From contig NZ_QNUH01000023.1 in assembly GCF_003385495.1 (NCBI RefSeq), forward strand, positions 1 through 54,936: a stretch of 54,936 bases of DNA, in the 5' to 3' direction. Made by a program: the position numbers and the translations under genes. Numbering within the stretch: the stretch's first letter is position 1; each line of letters opens with the position of its first letter. The notes below the pieces were generated by a model. It worked only from the letters and a program-made list of their open reading frames with translations, did no database searches and was not told the origin of the DNA. Of this stretch, positions 34,955 to 42,838 are shown piece by piece. Source of the DNA: Chryseobacterium elymi. GTDB taxonomy: Bacteria > Bacteroidota > Bacteroidia > Flavobacteriales > Weeksellaceae.

Positions 34955-35509
34955 TTAAAAATTATCTTCTTTTTTTATTTTCCGTATTTGTTCTACACAT
35001 TTATGCTTTTGATTCTGAGCATTGTGTTTGCTGGAATACTTGTATTTTTCCTGTATTTCTCCGATACTTTTATTCTTCATAAAAATATCGTGGATGAGAT
35101 TCTGGCAGTGAGAAGAGATTTTATTGATATAATCATTGAGTTTGTCCCAATAATCTCTTTCGTTTTCTATGGCTTGGTTAATCTCTTCCTTGTTCTCAAA
35201 ATAATAGGTTTCGTGAATTTCCACAAAAAAGTTTCGGTTTCTTAGTTTTTTCAGCCACAGATTTTTAGAAATTCCGGTGACATAATTGGCAAGACAAGTG
35301 TAGGCTTTGAAATCGTCATCGTACAATTTCTCGTATAAAATAATCAAAGCATCCTGAAAAACATCTTCCGCATCTTCTAAATTCCCTTTGTTTCCAAGAA
35401 CAAATTTCCTGGTGTACCCGAAATATTTTTGATACAGAACGGCAAAGGCAACATTGCTGTCTTTTTGGAAATTTTCGATAGCTAAAGCGTTTGTCGTTCT
35501 TTTGTTCAT
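34955..35509 (-). CDS. ECF-type RNA polymerase sigma factor
   Basis: This 184-residue protein has a sigma region 2 (FAVLYQKYFGYTRKFV, then DAEDVFQDALIILYEKLY, the RNA-polymerase-binding motif) and a region 4-like C-terminal helix-turn-helix (KNKSIGEIQEKYKYSSKHNAQNQKHKCVEQI). No anti-sigma gene is adjacent. It overlaps tilS by four bases and is followed, after a terminator, by the redox run, which it might control. That link is inference. Confidence 0.88.
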   Translation of the reverse strand: MNKRTTNALAIENFQKDSNVAFAVLYQKYFGYTRKFVLGNKGNLEDAEDVFQDALIILYEKLYDDDFKAYTCLANYVTGISKNLWLKKLRNRNFFVEIHETYYFENKEEINQAIENERDYWDKLNDYINKISSHCQNLIHDIFMKNKSIGEIQEKYKYSSKHNAQNQKHKCVEQIRKIKKEDNF

Positions 35510-36810
35510 GTAATGGTCAGAACTTTCTCTGTGTGTTTTGTTGCCATAAATCTTCGGTCCTGCCTGAAAGGAATAATTCCTAAAATGGAATTTTCACGGT
35601 CTGTTAAGATCCAAATTTTTGGCCTCGCTAAAATAGATAATTTTTCGTCCCTAAAAAATTTAGAAACTTTCTTTTTGCCTGAAAAACCAGTAGGATAGAA
35701 CTCGTCACCGTCCTGCTGTTTTCTCAAACGTAATGGAAACTGAAGTTTTGAGGCATCAAAATTCCACTCAAAACTGTTGTTGATTCCGTCAATATTTTCA
35801 ATCGTGTTTTCCAGACTGATGTACATTTGGGTTTCAGAAAAATCAAAATTTTCAATCAGAAAAATTTCATCTTCGGCTTCCTGCTTTTGACTTTTACTGA
35901 TGAAAATTAAATCATCGCGGCTGATCATAAGCTGATAATCTTTTGAAAAAAAAGAACTGCCGCTTTGCGCTGCAAAGATTTTGGAAATTTCTTCTTGTTT
36001 GTCGAATCCGTATTTCTTTAAAATTTCAAATTGTACGAAAGCACTTTCCTGGCCCAGCTTTTCTTTGGATAAGATTTTGTGCTCAGGGTTAAATACCGTA
36101 AGTTTATTTTCGATTTCCCCAATCTGTTTTTCTACAAAATTTCTGGTTTGATTAAGATAAGAAGAACTTTTTTTGAAATTTTCTAAAAAATGTTCATTGG
36201 TTTCCAAAAGCTTGGGAACGATCTCATTTCTGATTTTATTTCTTAAATAATCACTTTTTTTGTTGGAAAGATCTTCCCGGAAATCAATTTTATTTTTCTC
36301 AGCATATTCATAAATTTCTTTTTTTGAAAAGTTTAGAAGAGGTCGGATCGTATTGTTCTTATGTGTCGGAATTCCACTCAGTCCGCTAATGCCTGAAGCT
36401 TTGGAAAGATTAATGATGAAAGTTTCCAGCTGGTCATTCAGATGATGCGCGGTAACAAGAAATTCAAGGTTTTCCTGTTCCTGAACTTTCCTGAAAAAGC
36501 AGTAGCGGATTTCCCTTGCCCAAAGCTGAATGGAATTTTCCGGTTTATTGTCTTTTTCTGAAACCTCATACAAATGAAAACGAATATGATTTTTCTCACA
36601 AAAACTCTGAACCGTTTTTTGATCCAAATCAGAATCTTCACCCCGAAGTTTATAGTTAATATGAGCTATCTGGAAATTAAGCCTTAAACCCTTAAAAAGA
36701 AAGGCCAAAACCATAGAATCGACACCTCCGCTTATAGCCAAAAGATAACTCTGAGTGTCCGGATTTCGGACAAGGGTTTCAAGTTGATTTTTAAAACTTT
36801 TTTTTTCCAA
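35506..36810 (-). CDS. tilS: tRNA(Ile)-lysidine synthase
   Basis: This 434-residue N-type PP-loop enzyme attaches lysine to C34 of the AUA-reading tRNA(Ile). Motifs are AISGGVDSMVLAF (PP-loop, about residues 24-36), LVTAHHLNDQLETFIINL, SGLSGIP and the C-terminal FYPTGFSGKKKVSKFFRD, typical of TilS. No ATG lies in frame before the PP-loop except at its end, so TTG at 36810 is taken as the start. It is followed by an A9 run. The promoter at 36837-36864 agrees with this start. Confidence 0.94.
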   Translation of the reverse strand: MEKKSFKNQLETLVRNPDTQSYLLAISGGVDSMVLAFLFKGLRLNFQIAHINYKLRGEDSDLDQKTVQSFCEKNHIRFHLYEVSEKDNKPENSIQLWAREIRYCFFRKVQEQENLEFLVTAHHLNDQLETFIINLSKASGISGLSGIPTHKNNTIRPLLNFSKKEIYEYAEKNKIDFREDLSNKKSDYLRNKIRNEIVPKLLETNEHFLENFKKSSSYLNQTRNFVEKQIGEIENKLTVFNPEHKILSKEKLGQESAFVQFEILKKYGFDKQEEISKIFAAQSGSSFFSKDYQLMISRDDLIFISKSQKQEAEDEIFLIENFDFSETQMYISLENTIENIDGINNSFEWNFDASKLQFPLRLRKQQDGDEFYPTGFSGKKKVSKFFRDEKLSILARPKIWILTDRENSILGIIPFRQDRRFMATKHTEKVLTIT

Positions 36811-36836
36811 AATATATGTTGAAGATTTCTTTTATG

Positions 36837-36864
36837 CAAAGATAATCCATAAAATTCAATTCAA
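36837..36864 (-). promoter_or_regulatory. Bacteroidota-type promoter of tilS
   Basis: On the minus strand, TTG (36862-36864), a 17-base spacer and TATCTTTG (36837-36844) match the consensus. It predicts a 22-base leader to the TTG start. On the plus strand a TAACTTTG at 36871-36878 may serve the divergent ompA-like gene. Confidence 0.65.
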
Positions 36865-36900
36865 TTTTCCTAACTTTGATTCGTCTAAAAATGATTACAT

Positions 36901-37734
36901 ATGAAGATTATTAAAATTTTAGGAGTATCTGCAATGGCGTTGACATTGACATCTTGTGTCACTAAAAAGCAGTATGATGCATTAAGCTCCAACTATAAGC
37001 AGTGTATTGAAAATATCGGGGAAAGACAACGAGAAATCCAGGATTTAAAGTCGCAAAATTCTGCCTTGTCAGGTGAGAATAGTCTTTTAAAAAGCCAGCA
37101 TGATGCTTTGAAATCATCTCTGGATGCTTGTCTCTCAAATACTGGGAAAAGCTCAGCTAATATTGATAAACTGGTGGGGGAAATTAATGCCTCGAATTCA
37201 TATATCAAACAGCTGATCTCAAACAATGCTAAGAATGACAGTCTGAATATGGCGTTATCCAACAAGCTTAAAAGGTCTCTTGATAATGTAGCGGATGACG
37301 ATGTACAGGTGAAAGTATTGAAAGGAGTGGTAATGATCTCGCTTTCTGACAAAATGTTATACAAAACGGGAGATTACAACGTACTGCCTGCTGCTCAGGA
37401 AGTATTAGGAAAAGTAGCTAAGGTAATCAATGATTATGATAAGTATTCTGTATTGATTGAAGGGAATACAGATAATGCACCTTTAAACTCACCTAATCTG
37501 CCAAGAGATAACTGGGATCTTTCTGCATTGAGAGGTACAGCAATAGCGAAGGTTCTTCAGACGCAGTTTGGAGTGGATCCAGCAAGAATTACTGCGGGAG
37601 GACGTTCCGAATACAATCCTAAAGCAACCAATATGAGTGTTTCAGGAAGAGCGGAAAACAGAAGAACGGAAATCATCATTATGCCTAAGCTGGATGAATT
37701 CATGAAATTAATGGATATTGCTCCTAAGAAGTAA
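36901..37734 (+). CDS. OmpA-family peptidoglycan-binding lipoprotein
   Basis: This 277-residue protein has a lipobox LTLTSC with Cys19, then a long heptad-like coiled coil (about 25-115). The C-terminal OmpA domain has VLIEGNTDNAPL, NWDLSALRGTAIAKVL, ITAGGRSEYNP and GRAENRRTEIIIMP, which binds diaminopimelate in peptidoglycan. It tethers the outer membrane to the wall. A -7-like TAACTTTG lies at 36871-36878 and a strong terminator follows. Confidence 0.93.
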   Translation: MKIIKILGVSAMALTLTSCVTKKQYDALSSNYKQCIENIGERQREIQDLKSQNSALSGENSLLKSQHDALKSSLDACLSNTGKSSANIDKLVGEINASNSYIKQLISNNAKNDSLNMALSNKLKRSLDNVADDDVQVKVLKGVVMISLSDKMLYKTGDYNVLPAAQEVLGKVAKVINDYDKYSVLIEGNTDNAPLNSPNLPRDNWDLSALRGTAIAKVLQTQFGVDPARITAGGRSEYNPKATNMSVSGRAENRRTEIIIMPKLDEFMKLMDIAPKK

Positions 37735-37752
37735 TTGAACATACATGCCCAT

Positions 37753-37785
37753 AAAAAATCCCGAAGTCATTCGGGATTTTTTTTT
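37753..37785 (+). terminator. Bidirectional terminator after the OmpA-family gene
   Basis: The stem AATCCCGAA/TTCGGGATT (37757-37765 with 37770-37778) has a GTCA loop, a nine-T run on the plus side and six A on the left. It can therefore work in both directions and would also end a minus-strand gene at 37788-37943. Confidence 0.9.
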
Positions 37786-37787
37786 AA

Positions 37788-37943
37788 TCAAATTAATTCT
37801 TCTTTTTTCAATAATGAAATAATTCGTTGAAAAAATGAATTGGATATTTCTGTCTTAGTTTTTTTAGACGAAGAATCCGCATTGCCTTTTGGCCTTGCGG
37901 TCTTCCGATTCTCAGTGTTAATTAGTTTTCCCCCTGCATTCAT
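37788..37943 (-). CDS. Candidate 51-residue basic small protein
   Basis: A minus-strand frame starts at ATG 37943 and gives a polar, lysine-rich protein (MNAGGKLINTENRKTARPKG then a helical tail SFFQRIISLLKKEEL). I do not recognise it. Support is indirect: a TACATTTG -7 box at 37980-37987 with a TTG 15 bases further (37980-38005), and a bidirectional terminator just past the stop. The longer frame (to 37982) would start inside the -7 box. A chance ORF remains possible. Confidence 0.35.
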   Translation of the reverse strand: MNAGGKLINTENRKTARPKGNADSSSKKTKTEISNSFFQRIISLLKKEELI

Positions 37944-38252
37944 TGTTTTTGTCTTAGTGTTTTTACCCCTTGTTCTATGCAAATGTAGAACTTTCTTTCA
38001 GGCAAACATATCCGTATTTTTACGGTATTTTGCACCGTGGTTTTCCCGGAATCATGAATTGGCAGATAATTAATATTTCTTTCTTTGCAAGGAAAAGGCA
38101 GTCAGTAATGTGTACGCTCATTTAAATAATGTTATTAATTCTATTATTTAGTTTTAAAAAAAATGTTTATATTTAAATCTCTTCAATGAGAAATAAATAC
38201 AGGAATATCCGAAAATCTTAAAGAGTAGTCAATTAATACTAAACTAAAAAAT
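37944..38252. other. AT-rich spacer before the six-cysteine peptide gene
   Basis: No gene I can support apart from the possible small minus-strand gene to its left. A plus-strand frame (37840-38073) runs against that candidate and has no homology I recognise. No tRNA or structured RNA is evident. Confidence 0.4.
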
Positions 38253-38405
38253 ATGAAAAATTTAAAAAAACTTTCAAGAGGTCAAATGAAAAATGTACAT
38301 GGTGCAGTTCAAAATTGTAATCCACAAATAATTTGTCGTGTGACGAAAGACTGTTGTCCGGGTTGGGTATGTGGTACACCAGGTGAGTACTGTATAGCTT
38401 TGTAA
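38253..38405 (+). CDS. Six-cysteine peptide with bacteriocin-like leader
   Basis: This 50-residue peptide starts MKNLKKLSRGQMKNVHGA, the leader type seen in bacteriocin-like precursors of Bacteroidota, where the usual Gly-Gly before the cleavage site is here Gly-Ala. The remaining 32 residues carry cysteines at 22, 28, 34, 35, 40 and 47, giving C-x5-C-x5-CC-x4-C-x6-C. That is the cysteine order of inhibitor cystine knots. No maturation or transport genes are adjacent. It stands alone with its own long terminator. Export by a peptidase-containing ABC transporter encoded elsewhere is inferred from the leader type. Confidence 0.75.
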   Translation: MKNLKKLSRGQMKNVHGAVQNCNPQIICRVTKDCCPGWVCGTPGEYCIAL

Positions 38406-38418
38406 TGGAAAAGTAGAT

Positions 38419-38462
38419 ATATCCAAAAAAGGAGGAACTCATGTTCCTCCTTTTTTGGATAT
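38419..38462 (+). terminator. Long-stem terminator after the six-cysteine peptide gene
   Basis: A 20-bp perfect stem (38419-38438 with 38443-38462) around a TCAT loop lies 13 bases past the stop. The GGAGGAAC/GTTCCTCC core is followed by TTTTTT, with further pairing outside. The stem is symmetric, so it should work in both directions. Confidence 0.85.
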
Positions 38463-38550
38463 TCTAGATCCTTATCTAGATTTTAAACCTAGACAATGAT
38501 GACTTGCAGCTTCTTTTTCCTTCTGTCAGTCACTTAATCTTAATTTTTTT

Positions 38551-38583
38551 TTGCCCCGGACTCAGGTTATTTAAGTACTTTTG
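38551..38583 (+). promoter_or_regulatory. Bacteroidota-type promoter of the O-methyltransferase gene
   Basis: TTG (38551-38553), a 22-base spacer and TACTTTTG (38576-38583) match the consensus, and the ATG is at 38606. Confidence 0.6.
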
Positions 38584-38605
38584 AATAACATAAAAGAATT
38601 GCAGT

Positions 38606-39253
38606 ATGAGCTTTTTTGAAGAGAAAAATCCTGAAATGGACAGGTATCTGGAAACACATGCTTCCTCGGAACCTGAAATTCTGAAAAAACTGAGAAGAGA
38701 GACCTATCAGAAAACTACACAGCCACATATGATATCAGGATATCAGCAGGGAAGACTCTTAACTATCATTTCCCAAATGATTCAACCGAAAAATGTGCTG
38801 GAAATAGGAACTTTTACAGGATATGCCACATTATGTCTGACAGCAGGGCTTGCTAAAGATGGAAAAATTACCACACTGGATGTGAATGAAGACCTTGCTT
38901 ATCTGCCTAAAAAATATTTTGAAGAAAGTGAATATGCCGGACAGATAGACTTTAAACTTCAGGATGCAAAAGAATTTTTAAGAGATACGGATGAGGTTTT
39001 TGATCTTGTCTTTATAGACGCTGATAAAGAAAACTATGCGGAATACTTCAGATTGATCAAGCCCAGAACAAAAACGGGCTCGGTAGTGATGTTTGATAAT
39101 GTTTTATGGTACGGAAAGGTACTGGAAGAAAATCCGAAACAGAGATCTACACAAGTCATCAAAGAACTCAATGATTTGATTGCAAAAGACGATGATTTTG
39201 AAAATCTTATTTTACCTTTGCGTGACGGAGTGAATTTTCTGAGAAGAAAATAG
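38606..39253 (+). CDS. Class I SAM-dependent O-methyltransferase
   Basis: This 215-residue protein of the catechol/caffeoyl-CoA O-methyltransferase family has motif I VLEIGTFTGYATLCLTAGL, TTLDVNEDL, and the metal-site VFIDADKENYAEYF with FDNVLWYGKV. Relatives include TrmR, which modifies tRNA wobble uridine, so the substrate could be small-molecule or tRNA. It is followed by an AT-rich spacer and the NlpC/P60 gene. Confidence 0.92.
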   Translation: MSFFEEKNPEMDRYLETHASSEPEILKKLRRETYQKTTQPHMISGYQQGRLLTIISQMIQPKNVLEIGTFTGYATLCLTAGLAKDGKITTLDVNEDLAYLPKKYFEESEYAGQIDFKLQDAKEFLRDTDEVFDLVFIDADKENYAEYFRLIKPRTKTGSVVMFDNVLWYGKVLEENPKQRSTQVIKELNDLIAKDDDFENLILPLRDGVNFLRRK

Positions 39254-39257
39254 GTAA

Positions 39258-39335
39258 AAGATTTAAAAATTAAAAATTAAAAGATTTCACGGAATCTAAT
39301 TCTTTAATCTTTAAATCATTGAATCTTTTAATTTA
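39258..39335. repeat. AT-rich inverted-repeat spacer
   Basis: TTAAAAGATT (39277-39286) pairs with AATCTTTTAA (39322-39331), and AAAATTAAAAATTAAAA runs lie inside. It resembles the low-complexity spacer at 15308-15337 in style. It may be a weak terminator for the O-methyltransferase gene. Confidence 0.45.
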
Positions 39336-39341
39336 GAATGA

Positions 39342-40058
39342 ATGAATAAAGGAATTTGTAATGTTACGGTAGCACCGGTTCGTGCAGAGAATTCTGACAA
39401 AGCGGAAATTGTTACGGAAATACTGTTTGGAGAAAGCGCTGATATTCTGGAAGTGAGTAAAAACTGGACCAGAATAAAAATGCACTATGACGGTTATGAA
39501 GGATGGATGGATACCAAGCAGCTGAAACCTGTAACAGACGAGGAACTGGCAAAAAGAAAAGTTACCGTAGTGACTGAAGATTTTTCTTCAGTGTTAATGA
39601 ATGACGGAAAGACCCTCCTGTCAATGGGTTCCGAAGTGGAATTTCCTGCTGTGGCTTCAAGAAGAAGTCATGATCTCCGCGAGAGTATAGCTTTAGCTGC
39701 CAGGGAATTTCTTAATGTACCTTATTTATGGGGTGGAAAAAGCTTTTTTGCAGTAGACTGTTCCGGTTTTACCCAGCTTGTCTACAAAATTCATGATATT
39801 AAATTACCGAGAGACACTTATCAGCAGGCAGAGGTAGGTGAACCTTTGAGTTTTGTGGAAGAGAGTCAGCCCGGTGATTTAGCATTTTTTGAAAATCCTG
39901 AAGGTAAAATTATTCATGTAGGAATTATGCTTGAGAATCAGAAGATTATTCATGCCTCAGGAAAGGTGAGAATAGATACGCTGGACTCTACCGGGATCTT
40001 CAACAAAGAAATGAATAAGCATACCCATAAGCTGAGAGTAATCAAAAACGTACTTTAG
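39342..40058 (+). CDS. C40 (NlpC/P60) peptidoglycan endopeptidase with SH3-like domain
   Basis: This 238-residue protein has an N-terminal SH3-like wall-binding domain (residues about 5-65, NWTRIKMHYDGYEGWMDTKQL). The NlpC/P60 domain has Cys140 in FAVDCSGFTQLVY, His192 in KIIHVGIML and a third residue His204. It cuts stem peptides. There is no signal peptide, so it may act in the cytoplasm on recycled muropeptides, as in YkfC-like enzymes. The next gene starts 26 bases later. Confidence 0.93.
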   Translation: MNKGICNVTVAPVRAENSDKAEIVTEILFGESADILEVSKNWTRIKMHYDGYEGWMDTKQLKPVTDEELAKRKVTVVTEDFSSVLMNDGKTLLSMGSEVEFPAVASRRSHDLRESIALAAREFLNVPYLWGGKSFFAVDCSGFTQLVYKIHDIKLPRDTYQQAEVGEPLSFVEESQPGDLAFFENPEGKIIHVGIMLENQKIIHASGKVRIDTLDSTGIFNKEMNKHTHKLRVIKNVL

Positions 40059-40084
40059 TACTTTAGCCTCAAAATATGGTCTGA

Positions 40085-40552
40085 ATGGAGAATATTATTT
40101 TTACAGCTTTTGATATTTTTAATTTCGGATTAGTAGTTTTTTTCTGGTGGTTTACCCTGAAATATTATAAAACACTTCCTGAAAGAATTCCCGTACATTT
40201 TGATTTTGACGGAAAGGCCGATAATTTTGGAAACAAGAAATATTCTTTTTTAATTCCGATTATTGGGACGGCTTTATTTTGTTTTTTCGCCTATGCATTA
40301 AGACATCTGGAAACCGCTAATTTTCCGGTTGAAATTACAGATAAGAACAGATATGCCCAGTTTCTGATCATGGAAATTTTTATAAGATGGCTGTTTGTGT
40401 TAATCATGCTTATTTTTATGAATGGCCAGGATTATATGTTCAGACATTCTTTTGATGAAAATGTAAAGCCAAAAGTACCATTATTTACAGCTATTTTATC
40501 AGTGATCGGAAGTTTAATCATCGTTTTTATTTTTGTAGCCATATTCAAATGA
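40085..40552 (+). CDS. DUF1648-domain membrane protein
   Basis: This 155-residue protein has about four membrane segments and the DUF1648 motif YYKTLPERIPVHFDFDGKADNFG near the N-terminus, typical of small Bacteroidota and Firmicutes SdpI-like proteins. The last four bases overlap the cupin gene. Function is unknown. Confidence 0.87.
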   Translation: MENIIFTAFDIFNFGLVVFFWWFTLKYYKTLPERIPVHFDFDGKADNFGNKKYSFLIPIIGTALFCFFAYALRHLETANFPVEITDKNRYAQFLIMEIFIRWLFVLIMLIFMNGQDYMFRHSFDENVKPKVPLFTAILSVIGSLIIVFIFVAIFK

Positions 40553-40893
40553 TATATTCTAAAGATAATTCAGTGCACTATATTGGGGGAAATAGTTGTG
40601 ACAGCTGGGTTCTGAATGATTCCTGCAATCTTTCCGTGAAGCAGGAAAAAATGCCCGCCGGAACTGCTGAAAAACTCCATTTTCATGAAGCAGCAGAGCA
40701 GTTTTTTTACATTTTAAGGGGAGAAGCTGTATTTGATATTAATAATGAAAAGTTTTCAGTAAAGGCAGGAGAAAGTATTTCCATTCAGCCCAAATCAGAA
40801 CATTTTATTTCCAATGAATCTCTGGATGAATTGGAGTTCCTGGTTATCTCCAGCCCATCTACAAATAATGACCGAATTGAAATCGAAAAATAA
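40549..40893 (+). CDS. Cupin-domain protein
   Basis: This 114-residue single-domain cupin has the two motifs: EKLHFHEAAEQFFYILRGEAVF (His ligands) and ISIQPKSEHFISNESLDELEFLVIS. It is likely a metal-binding protein, but no substrate can be inferred. It overlaps the DUF1648 gene by four bases and ends 5 bases before the KDO transferase. Confidence 0.9.
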   Translation: MIYSKDNSVHYIGGNSCDSWVLNDSCNLSVKQEKMPAGTAEKLHFHEAAEQFFYILRGEAVFDINNEKFSVKAGESISIQPKSEHFISNESLDELEFLVISSPSTNNDRIEIEK

Positions 40894-40898
40894 ATTAA

Positions 40899-42131
40899 AT
40901 GTCTTTCCTATACAACATATTCGTTAGCCTGCTCATTTTCGGAATGAAAATTTTCTCTTGGTTTAATGATAAAACTAAAAAAGGAGTTGAAGGAAGAAAG
41001 CAGTCTTTAAACAAGCTGAAAACGGCATTTTTACCCTCAGATAAGGTGATCTGGATGCATGCGGCCAGTCTCGGCGAATATGAACAGGGACTTCCGGTTT
41101 TAGAAAAGCTGAAAGAAAAATTTCCAGCTCATAAGATTCTGGTAACCTTCTTTTCCCCTTCCGGTTATGAAAATATTGTAAAAAAGAAACATATCGCAGA
41201 TGTAATCTGCTATTTACCCTTCGATAAAAAAAGCACCATAAAAGAATTTATTTCCCAGTTTGATGCGGAATTGTTTTTCACCGTTAAGTACGATTACTGG
41301 TATCACCTTTTGGCTGAACTTAAACAGAAAGGCACTAAGACCTATGTAATCTCAGCCCTGTTCTATGAAAGACAGGCCTTTTTTACGTCTTATGGAAAAT
41401 GGTTCGTAAAGCAGCTCAAAACAAATGTAGACTGGTTCTTTCATCAAACCGAAGTTTCTTTTGCTTTAGCCAAAAGTATAGGACTTAATCATTCTTCAGT
41501 AACGGGAGATACAAGATTTGACCGGGTAAAACAGCTTAGAATGCGGGATAATTATGTTGAATTCATTTCAGAATTTATAGGAGATCATCAGGCTGTTGTA
41601 TTCGGAAGTTCGTGGCAGGCAGAGGAAAAAATAGCAATCACGATTTCCAGAATGAATGTCGATTTGAGATTGATTATTGCTCCTCATGATATGAAAAGGG
41701 TTGCCCATCTCAAGCAGTCTTTTCCTGATGCTTTATTATACAGTGAGATTAAAAACTCTCAGCCTGCAAATCTTAATTCTCAGGTACTGATCATCGACAG
41801 TATTGGTTTATTGTCAAAACTTTATTCTTATGCAGATGTAGCCGTTGTAGGTGGAGGCTTCCATGATGCAGGATTACATAATATTTTGGAAGCAGCAACA
41901 TTTGGTGTGCCCGTGATCTTTGGAAATCATTACAGAAAAAATCCTGAGGCAGACGGCCTTATTGCTGCTGAGGGAGGAAGATCTTTTAGAGAAGAATATG
42001 CTGCAGCAGATTTTGTACTGTTTCTCCTGAATAATGAGGAGGAACTTAATGAAATGTCTGACAATACCAGAAAATTTGTAGGTGAAAAACCTGATGCCAC
42101 TAACCTTATCATTCAGAAGATTTTATCTTAA
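40899..42131 (+). CDS. waaA: 3-deoxy-D-manno-octulosonic acid transferase
   Basis: This 410-residue GT30 glycosyltransferase adds KDO to lipid A at the inner membrane. Evidence: an N-terminal hydrophobic anchor (residues about 4-19), VIWMHAASLGEYEQGLPVLEKLK, TFFSPSGYE, TGDTRFDRV, APHDMKR and VVGGGFHDAGLHNILEAATFGVPVIFG. The gene ends just before convergent genes at 42.2 kb. Confidence 0.94.
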   Translation: MSFLYNIFVSLLIFGMKIFSWFNDKTKKGVEGRKQSLNKLKTAFLPSDKVIWMHAASLGEYEQGLPVLEKLKEKFPAHKILVTFFSPSGYENIVKKKHIADVICYLPFDKKSTIKEFISQFDAELFFTVKYDYWYHLLAELKQKGTKTYVISALFYERQAFFTSYGKWFVKQLKTNVDWFFHQTEVSFALAKSIGLNHSSVTGDTRFDRVKQLRMRDNYVEFISEFIGDHQAVVFGSSWQAEEKIAITISRMNVDLRLIIAPHDMKRVAHLKQSFPDALLYSEIKNSQPANLNSQVLIIDSIGLLSKLYSYADVAVVGGGFHDAGLHNILEAATFGVPVIFGNHYRKNPEADGLIAAEGGRSFREEYAAADFVLFLLNNEEELNEMSDNTRKFVGEKPDATNLIIQKILS

Positions 42132-42211
42132 TCTGAATTTAGGTTTGAGACCGGAGTGTTTGGGAGTGTTGCTGGTCCCAAATCTGATGTCTGGAATCTT
42201 TATCTCTCACA

Positions 42212-42838
42212 TTATCGTAAAAATCCCTGACTTTTGATGTCTTTCATGATCTGCTCTATGTCTTCCGGAATCTTTTCGGCTTCAAACCAGTTGAAATCTA
42301 GGCCATTATTGATACAAAGTTTTTGCAGATAATGATTTTCTAAAATTTTGCTTTGTGTTTCTCTCAGAAGTTCATCGATCTCCATCCAGTAATCTTCGTC
42401 CAGCTTTTTTGTTGATACCAGTGCTTTGAACACTTTATTAATGATATAAATGTAGAGCTTGTACACATTATCAAATCGTTGTCTGCTGAAGTCATTGTTG
42501 GAATCCAGTATTCTGTTCACCAGTAATAGATTCAGCGAAACTTCCCCGAATTTATCCGTTGTAATTTTGATGTGTTCCGTTATTTCTGCACTCAGTTTTC
42601 GGATAATGGTAAGAAAATATTTAGCGTTTCCTACATATTTTGAGGCCAGAAGAATCTGTTCTGCAACATTCTCTTCCATAGCATTTCTCTTATCATCCGT
42701 AGTTTCCTGATCGATCAGTTCAAAGTACAGTTTTTTAGACAAAAGCTTATCCTTTTTTAGCAATCTGAAAATAAGCCGGTCTTTTTCTATGTTGGAAAAA
42801 GCACTTAAGGCTGCCTTGAACTCTTTTGAATATTCCAT
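42212..42838 (-). CDS. Conserved-looking protein of unknown function
   Basis: This 208-residue helical cytoplasmic protein has no signal or membrane segment. It has an acidic-basic pattern (KAALSAFSNIEKDRLIFRLLKKDKLLSKKLYFELIDQE) that suggests a helical bundle. I do not recognise the family. It abuts the glycosyltransferase gene: its ATG at 42838 shares a base with the stop. This ties it to the envelope-glycan cluster by position. Confidence 0.8.
   Translation of the reverse strand: MEYSKEFKAALSAFSNIEKDRLIFRLLKKDKLLSKKLYFELIDQETTDDKRNAMEENVAEQILLASKYVGNAKYFLTIIRKLSAEITEHIKITTDKFGEVSLNLLLVNRILDSNNDFSRQRFDNVYKLYIYIINKVFKALVSTKKLDEDYWMEIDELLRETQSKILENHYLQKLCINNGLDFNWFEAEKIPEDIEQIMKDIKSQGFLR

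Noticed and set aside
37840..38073. Plus-strand 77-residue frame right of the OmpA-family gene
   Set aside because: No promoter or homology, and it is antisense to the better-supported minus-strand candidate.
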